A stretch of 64,000 nucleotides of DNA from Pseudomonas petrae (lineage in GTDB: Bacteria; Pseudomonadota; Gammaproteobacteria; Pseudomonadales; Pseudomonadaceae), in assembly GCF_021728295.1 (NCBI RefSeq), contig NZ_JAKJXE010000001.1, forward strand, positions 62,001 to 126,000, written 5' to 3'. Positions 43,984 through 53,301 of the stretch are shown here, piece after piece (the first letter of the stretch is position 1; every line of letters starts with the position of its first letter). The notes under the pieces were generated by a model that was given only the letters and a program-made list of their open reading frames with translations, made no database searches and was not told the DNA's origin. Both the position numbers and the translations under genes were made by a program.

Positions 43984-44664
43984 TTACTTGGCAGCGCGAA
44001 TGACCAGGTCGGCGACAGCCGCAGGTTTGGAAACCATTGAGCAATGGCCCGCATCCACATGGTCGCTGACGGCGCCAATCTTCTTCACCATCAGCTCTTG
44101 AAGTGCCGGTGCTATGGCGTTATCAAGGGTCGCCACCAGATACCAGCTGGGCTTGTCCTGCCAGGCGGCTTGAGTGAGTGGTGCGGTGAGTGCCGCTACC
44201 GCGGTCGGACGCTGGTTTTCAAACAGCTGACGCTTCTCCTGCGCACTCACATCCTGAGCAAAGCCATCATGGACACCCTCGTAAGTGAGGCTCGACGAGC
44301 CCGCCTCATCTATGCGGATCTCGGCACTCATCAGCGACGGCTCGGCCAATGCGGTCAGCCCCAAAGCTGATTCGCCAATGTCAGGGGTAAAGGCGTTGAT
44401 ATAGACGAGGCCCGCTACCTTGGCGTGAACACCAGCCTCGCTGATGACCGCACCGCCATAGGAATGGCCCACCAGCAACACTTGTCCTGGAGCCGCGGCG
44501 ATGGCCTGGGACACAACGTCGGCATCTGCTGCCAGTGACGTCAGCGGCAGGCTGACCGTGGTCGTACTCAGGCCGGCGGCTTCGATCAAGGCGCGCGATT
44601 TGTTCCAGCTGGTGCTGTCGGCCCAGGCACCATGTACAAGAATGACGTGTTCGATAGTGCTCAT
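43984..44664 (-). CDS. Alpha/beta hydrolase (methylesterase/EstC-like)
   Basis: The 226-residue serine hydrolase opens with HVILVHGAWADSTSWNK (oxyanion-hole HG), has the nucleophile elbow GHSYGGAVI and the catalytic His in GHCSMVSKPAAVADLV. The family resembles plant-type methyl esterases and bacterial EstC-like hydrolases. It is the first gene of a leftward pair with the SDR. The 5' flank is next to the metallo-hydrolase pseudogene. Confidence 0.88.
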   Translation of the reverse strand: MSTIEHVILVHGAWADSTSWNKSRALIEAAGLSTTTVSLPLTSLAADADVVSQAIAAAPGQVLLVGHSYGGAVISEAGVHAKVAGLVYINAFTPDIGESALGLTALAEPSLMSAEIRIDEAGSSSLTYEGVHDGFAQDVSAQEKRQLFENQRPTAVAALTAPLTQAAWQDKPSWYLVATLDNAIAPALQELMVKKIGAVSDHVDAGHCSMVSKPAAVADLVIRAAK

Positions 44665-44905
44665 GGCCTTCTCCTGATTTCGGGTAGACGGGCGGGTTGC
44701 CCGTGCTGTGAATTCAGGGTCTATGGTAGGCGCGAGCTAAGAAGCAGATGGGTCGAAATACCGACGTTTTGGGACATCTCACTGGCTGGAGGATTGGCAG
44801 ACTCTGCAGAGAGTGCAGCCAGCATAAAGGCAACTTTCTGCACAGTGATCACCCTTGGTTTGAATGATCATCTGCAGGTAGCTTTATCCTTTGTCGATTG
44901 GGCCA

Positions 44906-45615
44906 TCAGTTCAGGTTCATGAAGGTTACAGGCACCCATGAATAGCCTGTGTCTTCCTTGCGCAGGCGCCCAAAGCCAGGGAACGGCATATGAGCAGCAC
45001 CGACCAGGGTGTTGTCCTCTGCCAACTTCACGAAAAGGTCTTCGCGGGTCTTGATTGCGGTCGGTCCGTCAGCGTCGAACGCGATACCCACTTCGGGATG
45101 TGGCATTTGCACAGCGACGACGTGGGCAACGTCGCCCCAGATCAGCAGCGATTGGCCCTTGGATGAAACCCTGTATCCCACATGCCCTGCAATGACTTCC
45201 ATTTGCCAGCCGCCAGATAAGGCGCAGCAGCCTGGGCAATCTGGAAGAATATTTTTGCGCCCTCCGGCGCCTTTTCCGCAATGTCCTTCGACAGCCAGAA
45301 GTCACTCTCGGCCTTCATCATGGAAATCTGTGCCTTCGAGAACACGCGTTGGCCTTTGGCGTCGTAGATTCCGTCAACGTGGTCGGCGTGCAAGTGCGTC
45401 AGCAACACTAGGTCGATTTGTGCGGGTTTGTAGCCGGCAGCCCTCAGTTTGTCACTGAGCTTGCCAAGTGTCGGCCCTCACCAATGGCCTCCGGTGCCAG
45501 TGTCGATGAGGATGAGGATGAGTTTTGAACCCGTATTGATGAGATAGCCCGTTACCGAACCGGACACCTTTTGCGGATCATCGAAAAACGATCGCAGCAG
45601 CAGCGACTGGATGAG
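44906..45615 (-). pseudogene. Decayed MBL-fold metallo-hydrolase gene
   Basis: Three pieces of a metallo-beta-lactamase-fold hydrolase lie in order. The piece around 45480-45610 (SGSVTGYLINTGSKL, IDTGTGGHW) ends at an in-frame TGA where the family continues W-G-P. The next (about 45200-45480) carries the metal motif LTHLHADHVDG. The last (44906-45202; HVGYRVSSKGQSLLIWGDVAH, DNTLVGAAHMPFPGFG) is in another frame, so a frameshift and probable small deletion lie near 45200. The N-terminal signal region is missing, next to the LysR gene. It is clearly non-functional as read. Confidence 0.85.
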
Positions 45616-45736
45616 GGCCGCGTCGCCGCTGAGTAGCGATGAATCAATGCGCCTCGCTCCCTATTACTTCCCTTTCCAATTTCCCCGCCCGCCTCTACTC
45701 TGCCTTGACCCTTTCCCAGCACCGAGCTCACCTCAA

Positions 45737-46627
45737 ATGATGGACAGCCTCAGCGGCATCACGGCCTTCATTCATGTGGCCGAAACACGCAGCTTTACCG
45801 AAGCCGGTCGCTTGATGGAGATCTCCTCCTCCGCCGTAGGCAAGAGCGTGGCGCGCATGGAAGAACGCCTGGGGGTACGGCTGTTCCAGCGCAGCACCCG
45901 CAGTGTCACCCTGACCACCGAAGGCGAGCTGTTCCTTGATCGCTGCAAGCGCATCCTCAGTGAAGTGGAAGCAGCCGAAATGGAACTGCTGGAGTTGTCC
46001 GCCACTCCGCGTGGCAAGGTGCGCATCAGTGTGCCGATACAGAACGTGTTGATCATGCCGGTGCTGGCTGGGTTCATGCGTGCCTACCCGGACATCGAGC
46101 TGGACGTGGACATGTCCGACCGCATGGTGGACGTGATCGAGGAAGGGTTCGACGCGGTGATCCGCACGGGCGCGCCGCAGGATTCGCGGCTTATGGCGCG
46201 CAAGTTGGGGGGCTATCAATTGCAGTTGGTGGCATCGCCAGCGTATCTGGAGCGCCATGGCGATCCGACACACCCGGACGATTTGACACGCCACGTGTGC
46301 CTGTTGCACAAGTTTCCGGCCACCGGGATGATCGAGCGTTGGCCGCTGCGCATCGGCGAGACACACATCGAGCCGAATCTATCGAAGGCCATGACCTGCA
46401 CCACGATGGATCCACTGACGTATCTGGCGCTGGATGGGGTGGGGATTGCCTGCCTGCCGGATTTTTCAATCCGTCAGCCGTTGGCCGATGGCAGGCTGAA
46501 AGTGGTGTTGGCGGACTACACCGACCACACCGGCAACCTGTGGATGCTCTGGCCTGCGTCGAAGCAGACCGCACCAAGGTTGCGAGTGTTGATCGATTTT
46601 TTCAAAGACAACATCTTGAAGGTTTGA
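45737..46627 (+). CDS. LysR-family transcriptional regulator
   Basis: The 296-residue protein has a LysR winged helix-turn-helix (about 1-62; FIHVAETRSFTEAGRLMEISSSAVGKSVARMEERLGVRLFQRSTRSV) and a periplasmic-binding-like effector domain (about 90-290). It belongs to the CrgA-like subgroup that usually acts on nearby electrophile-response genes. The ATG at 45737 fits the family N-terminus; a 42-residue longer frame does not. It is tail-to-tail with the MFS gene, one base apart. Its target may be the upstream hydrolase/SDR/metallo-hydrolase set, which is divergent from it. Confidence 0.9.
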   Translation: MMDSLSGITAFIHVAETRSFTEAGRLMEISSSAVGKSVARMEERLGVRLFQRSTRSVTLTTEGELFLDRCKRILSEVEAAEMELLELSATPRGKVRISVPIQNVLIMPVLAGFMRAYPDIELDVDMSDRMVDVIEEGFDAVIRTGAPQDSRLMARKLGGYQLQLVASPAYLERHGDPTHPDDLTRHVCLLHKFPATGMIERWPLRIGETHIEPNLSKAMTCTTMDPLTYLALDGVGIACLPDFSIRQPLADGRLKVVLADYTDHTGNLWMLWPASKQTAPRLRVLIDFFKDNILKV

Positions 46628-46628
46628 A

Positions 46629-47849
46629 TCAGCGTTGCAGCGCCTCGGCGATCGGCGCCTTGCCGAGGCCGAAACTGAGCATCACCGCCAAACCGAGCAC
46701 ACCGATGGCGGCGCCCAGCCACAACGCTGAAGACACGCCGGCGTGATCAACCATCAAGCCACCAAACAGCGAACCCGAAGCAATCGCCACCTGAAACGTG
46801 GTCACCAACATGGCGGAACTGGCTTCCGGCAATTGCGGCGACGTCAGTTGCATCCAACTGCTCACGCCCAGCGGAATTGCGCCGTAGGCAACACCCCACA
46901 CCAGCACCGCCAACGTCACGCCCCAACCCTGCAACCCGGGCAAGGCCAATTGCGCGATCACCATCAGCAACACCACGGTGCCCAGCGACGCACGCAAGTG
47001 CGTGGTGATGCTCCCGGCCATGGCGAAGTTCGCCAACATGCCGACCAGGCCAAAGCCCAACAGAATCGCAGTGATCGCACTCGGCGAGAAACCCGCGTCA
47101 TGTCCAAGGAACGGCGCAATGTAGGTGTACGCCGTGAAATGCGCCGCCACCACCGTACCGAGCAACAGCATGCTGCGGCGGGCATTGCTGCGTGACAAAA
47201 ACGCCAACAGCGCGCGCACCTGCAAACCCTCGCGGGAAGGCAGCGAGGGTAGCGTCAGCCATTGAGCAACCAGCGCCAGCAACGCCAATCCTGCGGTCAC
47301 GGCAAACGACATCCGCCACGAAAACAGCGTGCTGACAAACGTACCAAACGGCACACCGAACACCGTCGCCAAGGTAATCCCGGCAAAGATCAGTGCTGTC
47401 GCTTTCGCCGCTTTTGACTCGCTGACCAACCGCCCGGCAGCTGCAATCGCCACCGCCCAGAAACCACCCAGCGCCACCCCCAACAAGCCGCGCCCCAACA
47501 ACATGATCGGCAATGACGGTGCCACCGCCGAAACGACGTTGGACGCCACCAGCAACAGGGTCAACAGTAGCAACAGGTGTCGCCGATTCATGCGTCCCGC
47601 GCCCAGCATGATTGCCGGCGCCGACACTGCCGCTACCATGCCGGGCACGGTCACCATCAACCCGGCCACACCATCGGTGATGCCCAGGCTATTGGCAATT
47701 TGCGGCAGGACGCCGACCGGCAGGTATTCGGTGGTGACAAAGGCAAAAGCGCCCAGGGCCACCGCGTACACCGACAGCCAGTCGCGCCAGGAGGACGGCT
47801 CCGCTGGCGCGAGAGCAGCGGTGGCCGGTGATGCAGACAGATCGTTCAT
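46629..47849 (-). CDS. MFS transporter (sugar/drug efflux type)
   Basis: The 406-residue protein has 12 predicted membrane segments and the DHA1-type pattern: FAFVTTEYLPVGVLPQIA in TM1, GAGRMNRRHLLLL in the loop 2-3 position, LGRGLLGVALGGFWAVA in TM4. It resembles the arabinose/purine-efflux group (AraJ/NepI-like). The substrate is unknown. The ATG at 47849 has GGAG 7 bp upstream. It is divergent from a Gfo/Idh/MocA oxidoreductase gene, with repeated CACTGCGGA sites between them. Confidence 0.88.
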   Translation of the reverse strand: MNDLSASPATAALAPAEPSSWRDWLSVYAVALGAFAFVTTEYLPVGVLPQIANSLGITDGVAGLMVTVPGMVAAVSAPAIMLGAGRMNRRHLLLLLTLLLVASNVVSAVAPSLPIMLLGRGLLGVALGGFWAVAIAAAGRLVSESKAAKATALIFAGITLATVFGVPFGTFVSTLFSWRMSFAVTAGLALLALVAQWLTLPSLPSREGLQVRALLAFLSRSNARRSMLLLGTVVAAHFTAYTYIAPFLGHDAGFSPSAITAILLGFGLVGMLANFAMAGSITTHLRASLGTVVLLMVIAQLALPGLQGWGVTLAVLVWGVAYGAIPLGVSSWMQLTSPQLPEASSAMLVTTFQVAIASGSLFGGLMVDHAGVSSALWLGAAIGVLGLAVMLSFGLGKAPIAEALQR

Positions 47850-47891
47850 GGCAAAGCTCCACAGTAATGAGTGGCGCCATGCTAGGTATCT

Positions 47892-47991
47892 GATCACTGC
47901 GGAAAAACAGTGCGCAGCTCCGATCACTGCGGATCAATCGTTCCGCAATCGAACAGGCGTGCCGCCATTAGCGCCTTTCCTGTCCGCAGTG
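47892..47991. promoter_or_regulatory. Repeated GATCACTGCGGA sites in a divergent promoter
   Basis: GATCACTGCGGA occurs at 47892-47903 and again at 47922-47933, exactly 30 bp apart (about three helical turns). The core CACTGCGGA occurs a third time in inverse orientation (TCCGCAGTG, 47983-47991). They fill the 222-bp gap between the divergent MFS and Gfo/Idh genes and are likely regulator binding sites controlling both. Confidence 0.6.
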
Positions 47992-48071
47992 TTCGGCCCT
48001 TTGGCCGGTTTTTCCGCGGGGCTGCGCTCCCTAGACTTCACCTCGTCAACCAAACCTGCGAGGACATTCCC

Positions 48072-49175
48072 ATGACAACTGCACACTCCCCTATTCGCGT
48101 CGGCATCATCGGCGTCGGCAACTGGGCTCGCCACGGCCATCTGCGCGTGCTCAATCTGCTGCCGCAATATCACCTGCAAGCGGTTTACAGCGAACGCCGC
48201 GAACGCGCCGAAGCCGCGGCCAGTGAATACGCCATCAGCCAGGTCGCCGACTCGGTCGACGCGTTGGTCAACAACCCTGAAGTCGATCTGGTCGTGGTGC
48301 TCAACACCGCCCCGCAACACGAAAAAACCGTGCGCGCCGCCATCGCCGCTGGCAAAGACGTCTATTGCGAATGGTCGCTGACCACCACCACCGCAGACTC
48401 CGAACAACTGCTCCACCTGGCCAAGCACGCCGGCGTTCGCCACATTGTCGGCCTGCAACGCCGTCACGCGCCGCACAACCGCTACCTGCAAGACCTGCTG
48501 CAACAAGGCTACGTCGGCAAGGTGCGCTCCGTGCGGATGCACGTCAGCATGAATTACTTCCAGGCCCTGCGCCCCAACGCCCTGCGCTGGACCGCCCCCG
48601 AGGTAAACTTCTCCAGTGTCATTGCCATCTACGCCGGACACTTCCTCGACATGCTCTTCACCGCCACCGGCTGGCCAGTAAGCGTCTCGGGATTGATGGT
48701 CAACCAGTTCCCGAAAGTGACGATCAAGGAAACCGGCGAAGTACTCGACAGCACCGCCCCCGACCAACTCGTGCTCAGCGGCATGCTCGAAGACGGCGGC
48801 GTCATTTCGATCCACATCGAAGGCGGCAAACGCAACGGCTCGGGTGTGCAGATCGACATCACCGGCGACCAGGGCGACCTGAAAATCACCAACCGTTCGG
48901 CGTTTGGCGATGTCGGCGACGACTATGTCGTAGAGGGCGCGCATGGCGATAACCTGACGCTGGAAGTGTTGCCCGTGCCTGAGAATTATCAGCGCCTGCC
49001 GGCCTCGTCATTGCCGTCAGCCGTGCTTGAACTGGCAGAGCTCTATCACGTGTATGCGCAGGATGTTGCCGAAGGCACCCATGCGGCGGCGACGTTCAAC
49101 GATGCATTGCGCCTGCATCAGTTGCTGGATGCGGCAAAGAGCGGGACTCACACTCCCCTGAAATGGATCGTGTGA
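48072..49175 (+). CDS. Gfo/Idh/MocA-family oxidoreductase
   Basis: The 367-residue protein has the N-terminal Rossmann motif VGIIGVGNWARHGHL, the VYCEWSLTTT loop in place of the usual CEKP (Lys of the motif is not evident) and a C-terminal Gfo/Idh domain with a long segment VNFSSVIAIYAGHFLDMLF. Such NAD(P)-dependent enzymes act on sugars or polyols; the substrate is not evident. GAGGA lies 8 bp before the ATG at 48072. It is divergent from the MFS exporter, suggesting joint handling of one compound. Confidence 0.88.
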   Translation: MTTAHSPIRVGIIGVGNWARHGHLRVLNLLPQYHLQAVYSERRERAEAAASEYAISQVADSVDALVNNPEVDLVVVLNTAPQHEKTVRAAIAAGKDVYCEWSLTTTTADSEQLLHLAKHAGVRHIVGLQRRHAPHNRYLQDLLQQGYVGKVRSVRMHVSMNYFQALRPNALRWTAPEVNFSSVIAIYAGHFLDMLFTATGWPVSVSGLMVNQFPKVTIKETGEVLDSTAPDQLVLSGMLEDGGVISIHIEGGKRNGSGVQIDITGDQGDLKITNRSAFGDVGDDYVVEGAHGDNLTLEVLPVPENYQRLPASSLPSAVLELAELYHVYAQDVAEGTHAAATFNDALRLHQLLDAAKSGTHTPLKWIV

Positions 49176-49313
49176 CGACTCATGCTTGTGAAATCCTTCG
49201 ATATTGAACTATCGAGTATGAGAACTCGTTGGCGCAGCCGGGGCGGACACATACCTGCCCCGAAGCGCCATTTAATCTCAGGGGCCATTATTAAATCGTC
49301 GCAGCCCCCCCTT

Positions 49314-49718
49314 TTACTCAATTGAATCCGGGAAACGTGCGCCGAACATCGGTAGGCCGCTGGCAGAACTGACTATGGTGGCCTCGTCCTGGAGAACGTC
49401 CCAATGTTCGACCAGAATGCCGTTTTCGAGCCGCACGATGTCTACTGCGATGAGCGCAGGTGGACTACCGTTTCCAGAGAACCGGCCATGAACCATCACT
49501 TTGTCATCCTCTGCCATCATTACGCTGGGTTCATAAGTCAGTGTATTGGGCAGACTTTTGATCAAGTCAAATAAACCCTGCCGTCCTGGAGGGATAAGCG
49601 AACTGTGCTGAATATAGTTCGCAGACCAATACTCCTCGGCTGCATCGTAGTCACGTTGATTGAATAAAGTATCGAAAGCTTTAAGCACGATAGATTTGTT
49701 TTTTACTTCATTATTCAT
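49314..49718 (-). CDS. SnoaL-like/NTF2-fold protein
   Basis: The 134-residue protein belongs to the SnoaL-like NTF2 superfamily. It has the opening VLKAFDTLFNQRDYDAAEEYWSANYIQHSSL, typical of small predicted ester cyclases, and an acidic C-terminal half ending DIVRLENGILVEHWDVLQ. The ATG at 49718 has AGGAG 6 bp upstream, preferred to a longer frame. The role is unknown; these proteins are often linked with SDR or quinone-reductase genes, as here (MDR gene 310 bp upstream). Confidence 0.85.
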   Translation of the reverse strand: MNNEVKNKSIVLKAFDTLFNQRDYDAAEEYWSANYIQHSSLIPPGRQGLFDLIKSLPNTLTYEPSVMMAEDDKVMVHGRFSGNGSPPALIAVDIVRLENGILVEHWDVLQDEATIVSSASGLPMFGARFPDSIE

Positions 49719-49823
49719 AGGTGCTCCTGATGGTGTGTTGAGACTTGGGGAAATAGAACGCAGGCCATTCGAGTTCTGATGGACAGTAACAACGACAGGG
49801 TTGGCCTCTCGATCGCTTTTCAA

Positions 49824-50027
49824 ATTCCGTCAAGTCCGGTTGTGAAAGGGCGAACAACGGACAACGCATCAGAGTTCCGCACCTTTGCTGCCAGCCAAGG
49901 GTCGATTTTTCAGGACTTCGCGACAAGCAGAAATCGGCCATAAGCAGCCATTCGCGAAGGGCTGCTATGGGTCCGGAAGCGGACGCTTCTGGCCGTTTCC
50001 GCTGATTGAACCAGGTATCACAAGGGA
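49824..50027. other. Gap between SnoaL-like and quinone-reductase-like genes
   Basis: No gene is seen. It includes two short dyads of the kind common between Pseudomonas genes (GGCCATAAGCAGCC around 49937-49950 and TATGGGTCCGGAAGCGGACG around 49968-49987). Confidence 0.4.
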
Positions 50028-51029
50028 CTATTCACTCACCAACTGGATTACCGTCTTGCCCTTGCCGCGGCCTTCGGCGACTTGGCGAAATGCCTCGTTG
50101 ACGTCTGGCAGCGCAAAGTGTTGTTGATCCACGCGGATCGTCAGTTGACCAGCATTGGCTAGCGCGGCGGCCTCGCGCAGGATAGCGCCGTGGTGTTCGC
50201 GCCCATTGCCGGTAAGCATCGGCGCCAGGCTGAAGACGCCCGAGTAGGTTGCACTTTTGAACGACAACGGCGCCAGGCTGTGCTGGCCCCAACCCAGGCA
50301 GCTCAGCACGTGCCCGGTATAGGCTTTCACCGCTTTGAATGAAGCATCCAGTGTGCTGCCGCCGACAGTGTCGTAGACAATGTCAAATCCTTCACCAGCC
50401 GTGTAGTGCTCGACATAATCCTCGACGCTCTGTGCCTGATAGTCGATCGCCGTAGCCCCCAGCGAGCGAATGAAGTCGAGACTACCCGCTGAACCGGTGG
50501 CGTAGACATCGGCACCGCGAGCCTTGGCCAGTTGAAGAGCCACTTGGCCGACCCCACCTGCGCCGCCGTGAATCAGTACACGCTGACCGGCGCGGACATT
50601 GGCGCGATCGACCAGACCTTCCCATGCGGTAATGAACACCAAAGGCAGTGCAGCCGCCTCACGCATGTCGAGGGTGTGTGGCTTGGCAGCGATCAGCCGG
50701 GCATCCACGGCAATGTACTCGGCCATAGTACCTTGGGCACCACCGATCCCGCCGGGCATGCCGAAGACTTCCTGGCCTACGGTGAAACCCTCGACCGCTT
50801 CGCCCAGTTCGACGACAGTACCGGCGAGGTCAAGGCCGAGCACCGCCGGCAGGGCTTGGCGGGCATGAGCCCCCGCGCCGGCAGCGATTTTGGTATCGAG
50901 TGGATTGACGCCTGCGGCGTAAACCCTGACCAGTACCTGGCCCTGACCGGGGACAGGGCGATCAATTTGGCGGACAGCCAGAGGGGCTTGAGCGGATTCG
51001 GCGACAGCGGCGAGCATGGTGTGATTCAT
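50028..51029 (-). CDS. Zinc-free NADP-dependent oxidoreductase (quinone reductase-like MDR)
   Basis: The 333-residue medium-chain dehydrogenase/reductase has an N-terminal GroES-like domain (RVYAAGVNPLDTKIAAG, LGLDLAGTVVELG) and a Rossmann domain with VLIHGGAGGVGQVALQLAKARGA. It lacks the catalytic zinc cysteines, as do quinone oxidoreductases/QorA-type enzymes. It likely reduces quinones or enones with NADPH. It is divergent from a LysR gene 108 bp away, which probably controls it. Confidence 0.9.
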   Translation of the reverse strand: MNHTMLAAVAESAQAPLAVRQIDRPVPGQGQVLVRVYAAGVNPLDTKIAAGAGAHARQALPAVLGLDLAGTVVELGEAVEGFTVGQEVFGMPGGIGGAQGTMAEYIAVDARLIAAKPHTLDMREAAALPLVFITAWEGLVDRANVRAGQRVLIHGGAGGVGQVALQLAKARGADVYATGSAGSLDFIRSLGATAIDYQAQSVEDYVEHYTAGEGFDIVYDTVGGSTLDASFKAVKAYTGHVLSCLGWGQHSLAPLSFKSATYSGVFSLAPMLTGNGREHHGAILREAAALANAGQLTIRVDQQHFALPDVNEAFRQVAEGRGKGKTVIQLVSE

Positions 51030-51137
51030 GACGGGTACCTCTGATTGAGTTGACAGCTACAGATTGCCGCGCTTTCATCATTCCGATAAGAAACTAAATG
51101 GGCATATGACTTATTCCACAAAGAGAGCTTAGCGCCG

Positions 51138-52019
51138 ATGGACTTGTTCGCCAGCATGCACACCTTTGTACGCGTCGTGGAGCGCGGGTCGTTTTCCGCG
51201 GTGGCTCGCGAACTGAACATGGGCCAGCCGGCAGTCAGCAAGCAGGTGCACGCTTTGGAGCAGTATTTGGGCGGGCCACTGTTCGCCCGCAGCACCCGGT
51301 ACCTGGCCCTGACCGACCAGGGGCAACGTTTCTACAGCCACTGCCAGGAAATTCTCGGCCACCTCGAAACCGCCACGCGCAGCTTCACCACCGGTCAGGA
51401 GCAGATCGCCGGCCCTCTGCGAGTCGCCGCCCCGGTCAGTTATGGAAGGTTATGCATCGCGCCGCTCATAGGGACTTTCCTGCAACGCCATCCCGATGTC
51501 CGGATTGACCTACGGCTGAGTGACCACAATGAAGACCTGCTCAAGGAAAATATCGACCTGGCTATCCGCATTGGCGTGGTGAAGAGCGAGGGATTGGTGG
51601 CAGTGCCACTGGGCACCAGCCCGCGGCGGGTCTACGCCGCGCTCGGCTACCTGGATCGACACGGCGTGCCACGTGAGCCCAATGAGCTGACAGGCCACAA
51701 CTGCATCGGCTTCACTTTGCTGGAGCATTACGACAGTTGGCACTTCACGCACATCGCGCAAGAGCTCGATGTAGCTATCAAGGGTAACGTCACCAGTAAC
51801 AGCAGCGAGGCCATCCGGGAATTGGTTCTCTCCGGCCTGGGTATTTCCCTCTCACCAGAATGGTTGTTCACAGCTGACGTCGAGCAGGGCAAGGTTCGTA
51901 CCGTACTCGACAATTATCAGGCTAGCGCGCTGCCTGTCAGCGCCGTGCTCAGTCGTGAGCGGCGACGTTCAGCGCGGACGATGGCGTTCATCGATTTTCT
52001 CCGCGAGCATTTATTGTAG
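51138..52019 (+). CDS. LysR-family transcriptional regulator
   Basis: The 293-residue protein has a LysR helix-turn-helix at the N-terminus (MDLFASMHTFVRVVERGSF, VAREL..GQPAVSKQVHALEQYLG) and an effector domain (about 90-290; LRVAAPVSYGRL, IDLAIRIGV, GLGISLSPEWL). It is divergent from the quinone-reductase-like gene, the classical LysR arrangement, so autoregulation and control of that gene are likely. The effector is unknown. Confidence 0.9.
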   Translation: MDLFASMHTFVRVVERGSFSAVARELNMGQPAVSKQVHALEQYLGGPLFARSTRYLALTDQGQRFYSHCQEILGHLETATRSFTTGQEQIAGPLRVAAPVSYGRLCIAPLIGTFLQRHPDVRIDLRLSDHNEDLLKENIDLAIRIGVVKSEGLVAVPLGTSPRRVYAALGYLDRHGVPREPNELTGHNCIGFTLLEHYDSWHFTHIAQELDVAIKGNVTSNSSEAIRELVLSGLGISLSPEWLFTADVEQGKVRTVLDNYQASALPVSAVLSRERRRSARTMAFIDFLREHLL

Positions 52020-52380
52020 AAACGCCTTGTCAGAAGCGTTTCAGTACCCAGCGGCCATGATATTCCCGGCTTTCCCGATTTGCGTGTAGAAGCTCGTCAG
52101 AATCTTGGTGTTACCCGGACAAGCTCAACGTTTGACATTTCCATACTATTTTTTAGTCACTTATTTCCAGATAGCCTTATCCGACCCACTGACTCAATGC
52201 TCCTGGGAGCACCTGCCCTACTTACTGGTGATCTTCATGATGAAGACGACACCTTTTCAAGTCCAACCAGACTGTGCCTTTTTCGCCGATGTCCTGATCT
52301 GTAAGCAACCGCCCATCTGAACGTCATGCCATGATCCGAAGTCATAAAAAACACTTCAGCCATGCTCCTCAAGGTGCCTT
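52020..52380. other. Gene-free stretch between LysR and SDR genes
   Basis: This stretch of 361 bp is AT-richer than its neighbours. A frame at 52105-52320 has a hydrophobic middle but no recognised family and a poor start context, so no gene is called. The final part serves as leader for the SDR gene. Confidence 0.4.
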
Positions 52381-53151
52381 ATGAGTTTGATACCCGAACT
52401 GAACAGCGAAGCTCACGTGCTGATATGCGGCGCCAGCCGAGGTATCGGCTTGGCACTGTGCGCAGCTTTGCTTGCTCGCGATGATGTGACTCAGGTATGG
52501 GCAGTCGCGCGAAAAGCCACCACCTCCACAGAGCTGGCAACGCTTGCAGAGCAATATGGCGACCGTCTGAAACCAGTCGACTGCGACGCGCGTAATGAGC
52601 AATCCCTCGAAGCACTCGTGAGTGAGACGCTTGCAGGATGCGACCATCTGCACCTCGTTATCAGTGCGCTGGGCATTCTTCATCAGGACGGCGCCAAGGC
52701 AGAAAAGGGTCTGGCACAGCTGACGCTTGCGAGCCTGCAAGCGAGCTTCGCGACCAACACCTTTGCGCCGATCCTGCTGCTTAAACACTTGCTTCCGTTA
52801 TTGCGCAAACAACCTTCTACTTTCGCGGCGCTCTCCGCGAGGGTTGGCTCTATTGGCGATAACCGGTTGGGTGGCTGGTACAGCTACAGAGCCAGCAAAG
52901 CAGCGCTCAACCAGTTGCTGCGCACGGCCAGTATCGAATTGAAACGCCTGAACCCTGCCTCTACTGTCCTGGCCATACACCCAGGCACGACCGACACGGA
53001 GCTGTCCCGGCCATTCCAGGGGAACGTGCCTGACGGCCAGCTATTCGAACCGGCGTTCTCTGCGGACCGCATTCTTGAGGTGGTAGGCGCACATGGCGCG
53101 GCCGACAGCGGGACCTTTTGGGCCTGGGACGACAAACCTATTGTCTGGTGA
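52381..53151 (+). CDS. SDR-family protein, CsgA/C-factor-like
   Basis: The 256-residue short-chain dehydrogenase has the cofactor motif GASRGIG, the D-A-R loop after the third strand, VISALGIL in place of NNAG and catalytic Tyr-x-x-x-Lys in WYSYRASKAALNQL. It is of the C-factor (CsgA-like) SDR group, with an IHPGTTDTELSRPFQ segment typical of that group. The substrate is unknown. It is a single gene followed by a hairpin terminator. Confidence 0.88.
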   Translation: MSLIPELNSEAHVLICGASRGIGLALCAALLARDDVTQVWAVARKATTSTELATLAEQYGDRLKPVDCDARNEQSLEALVSETLAGCDHLHLVISALGILHQDGAKAEKGLAQLTLASLQASFATNTFAPILLLKHLLPLLRKQPSTFAALSARVGSIGDNRLGGWYSYRASKAALNQLLRTASIELKRLNPASTVLAIHPGTTDTELSRPFQGNVPDGQLFEPAFSADRILEVVGAHGAADSGTFWAWDDKPIVW

Positions 53152-53182
53152 CTTATTTCACTCGCAAAAACAAGATTTCTAT

Positions 53183-53214
53183 CAGCCGGCCTGTCCTATC
53201 TGACCGGCTGTTTT
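53183..53214 (+). terminator. Terminator after the C-factor-like SDR gene
   Basis: CAGCCGG and CCGGCTG form a 7-bp GC-rich stem with a 14-base loop, followed by TTTT, 31 bp downstream of the stop. Confidence 0.7.
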
Positions 53215-53301
53215 CGGGACCCGCGCAGGTAAAAATGATTTTCAGCGCAACCGTCCGGGCAACACACCTTCCTGATGCCATCGCTTAAGGCGATGGTGTC
53301 T

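Noticed and set aside
47934..48944. Leftward open frame of 336 codons opposite the Gfo/Idh gene
   Set aside because: It mirrors the coding frame of a recognisable Rossmann-fold oxidoreductase.
52105..52320. Possible small membrane protein
   Set aside because: Poor start context and no recognisable family; the hydrophobic middle is short and irregular.
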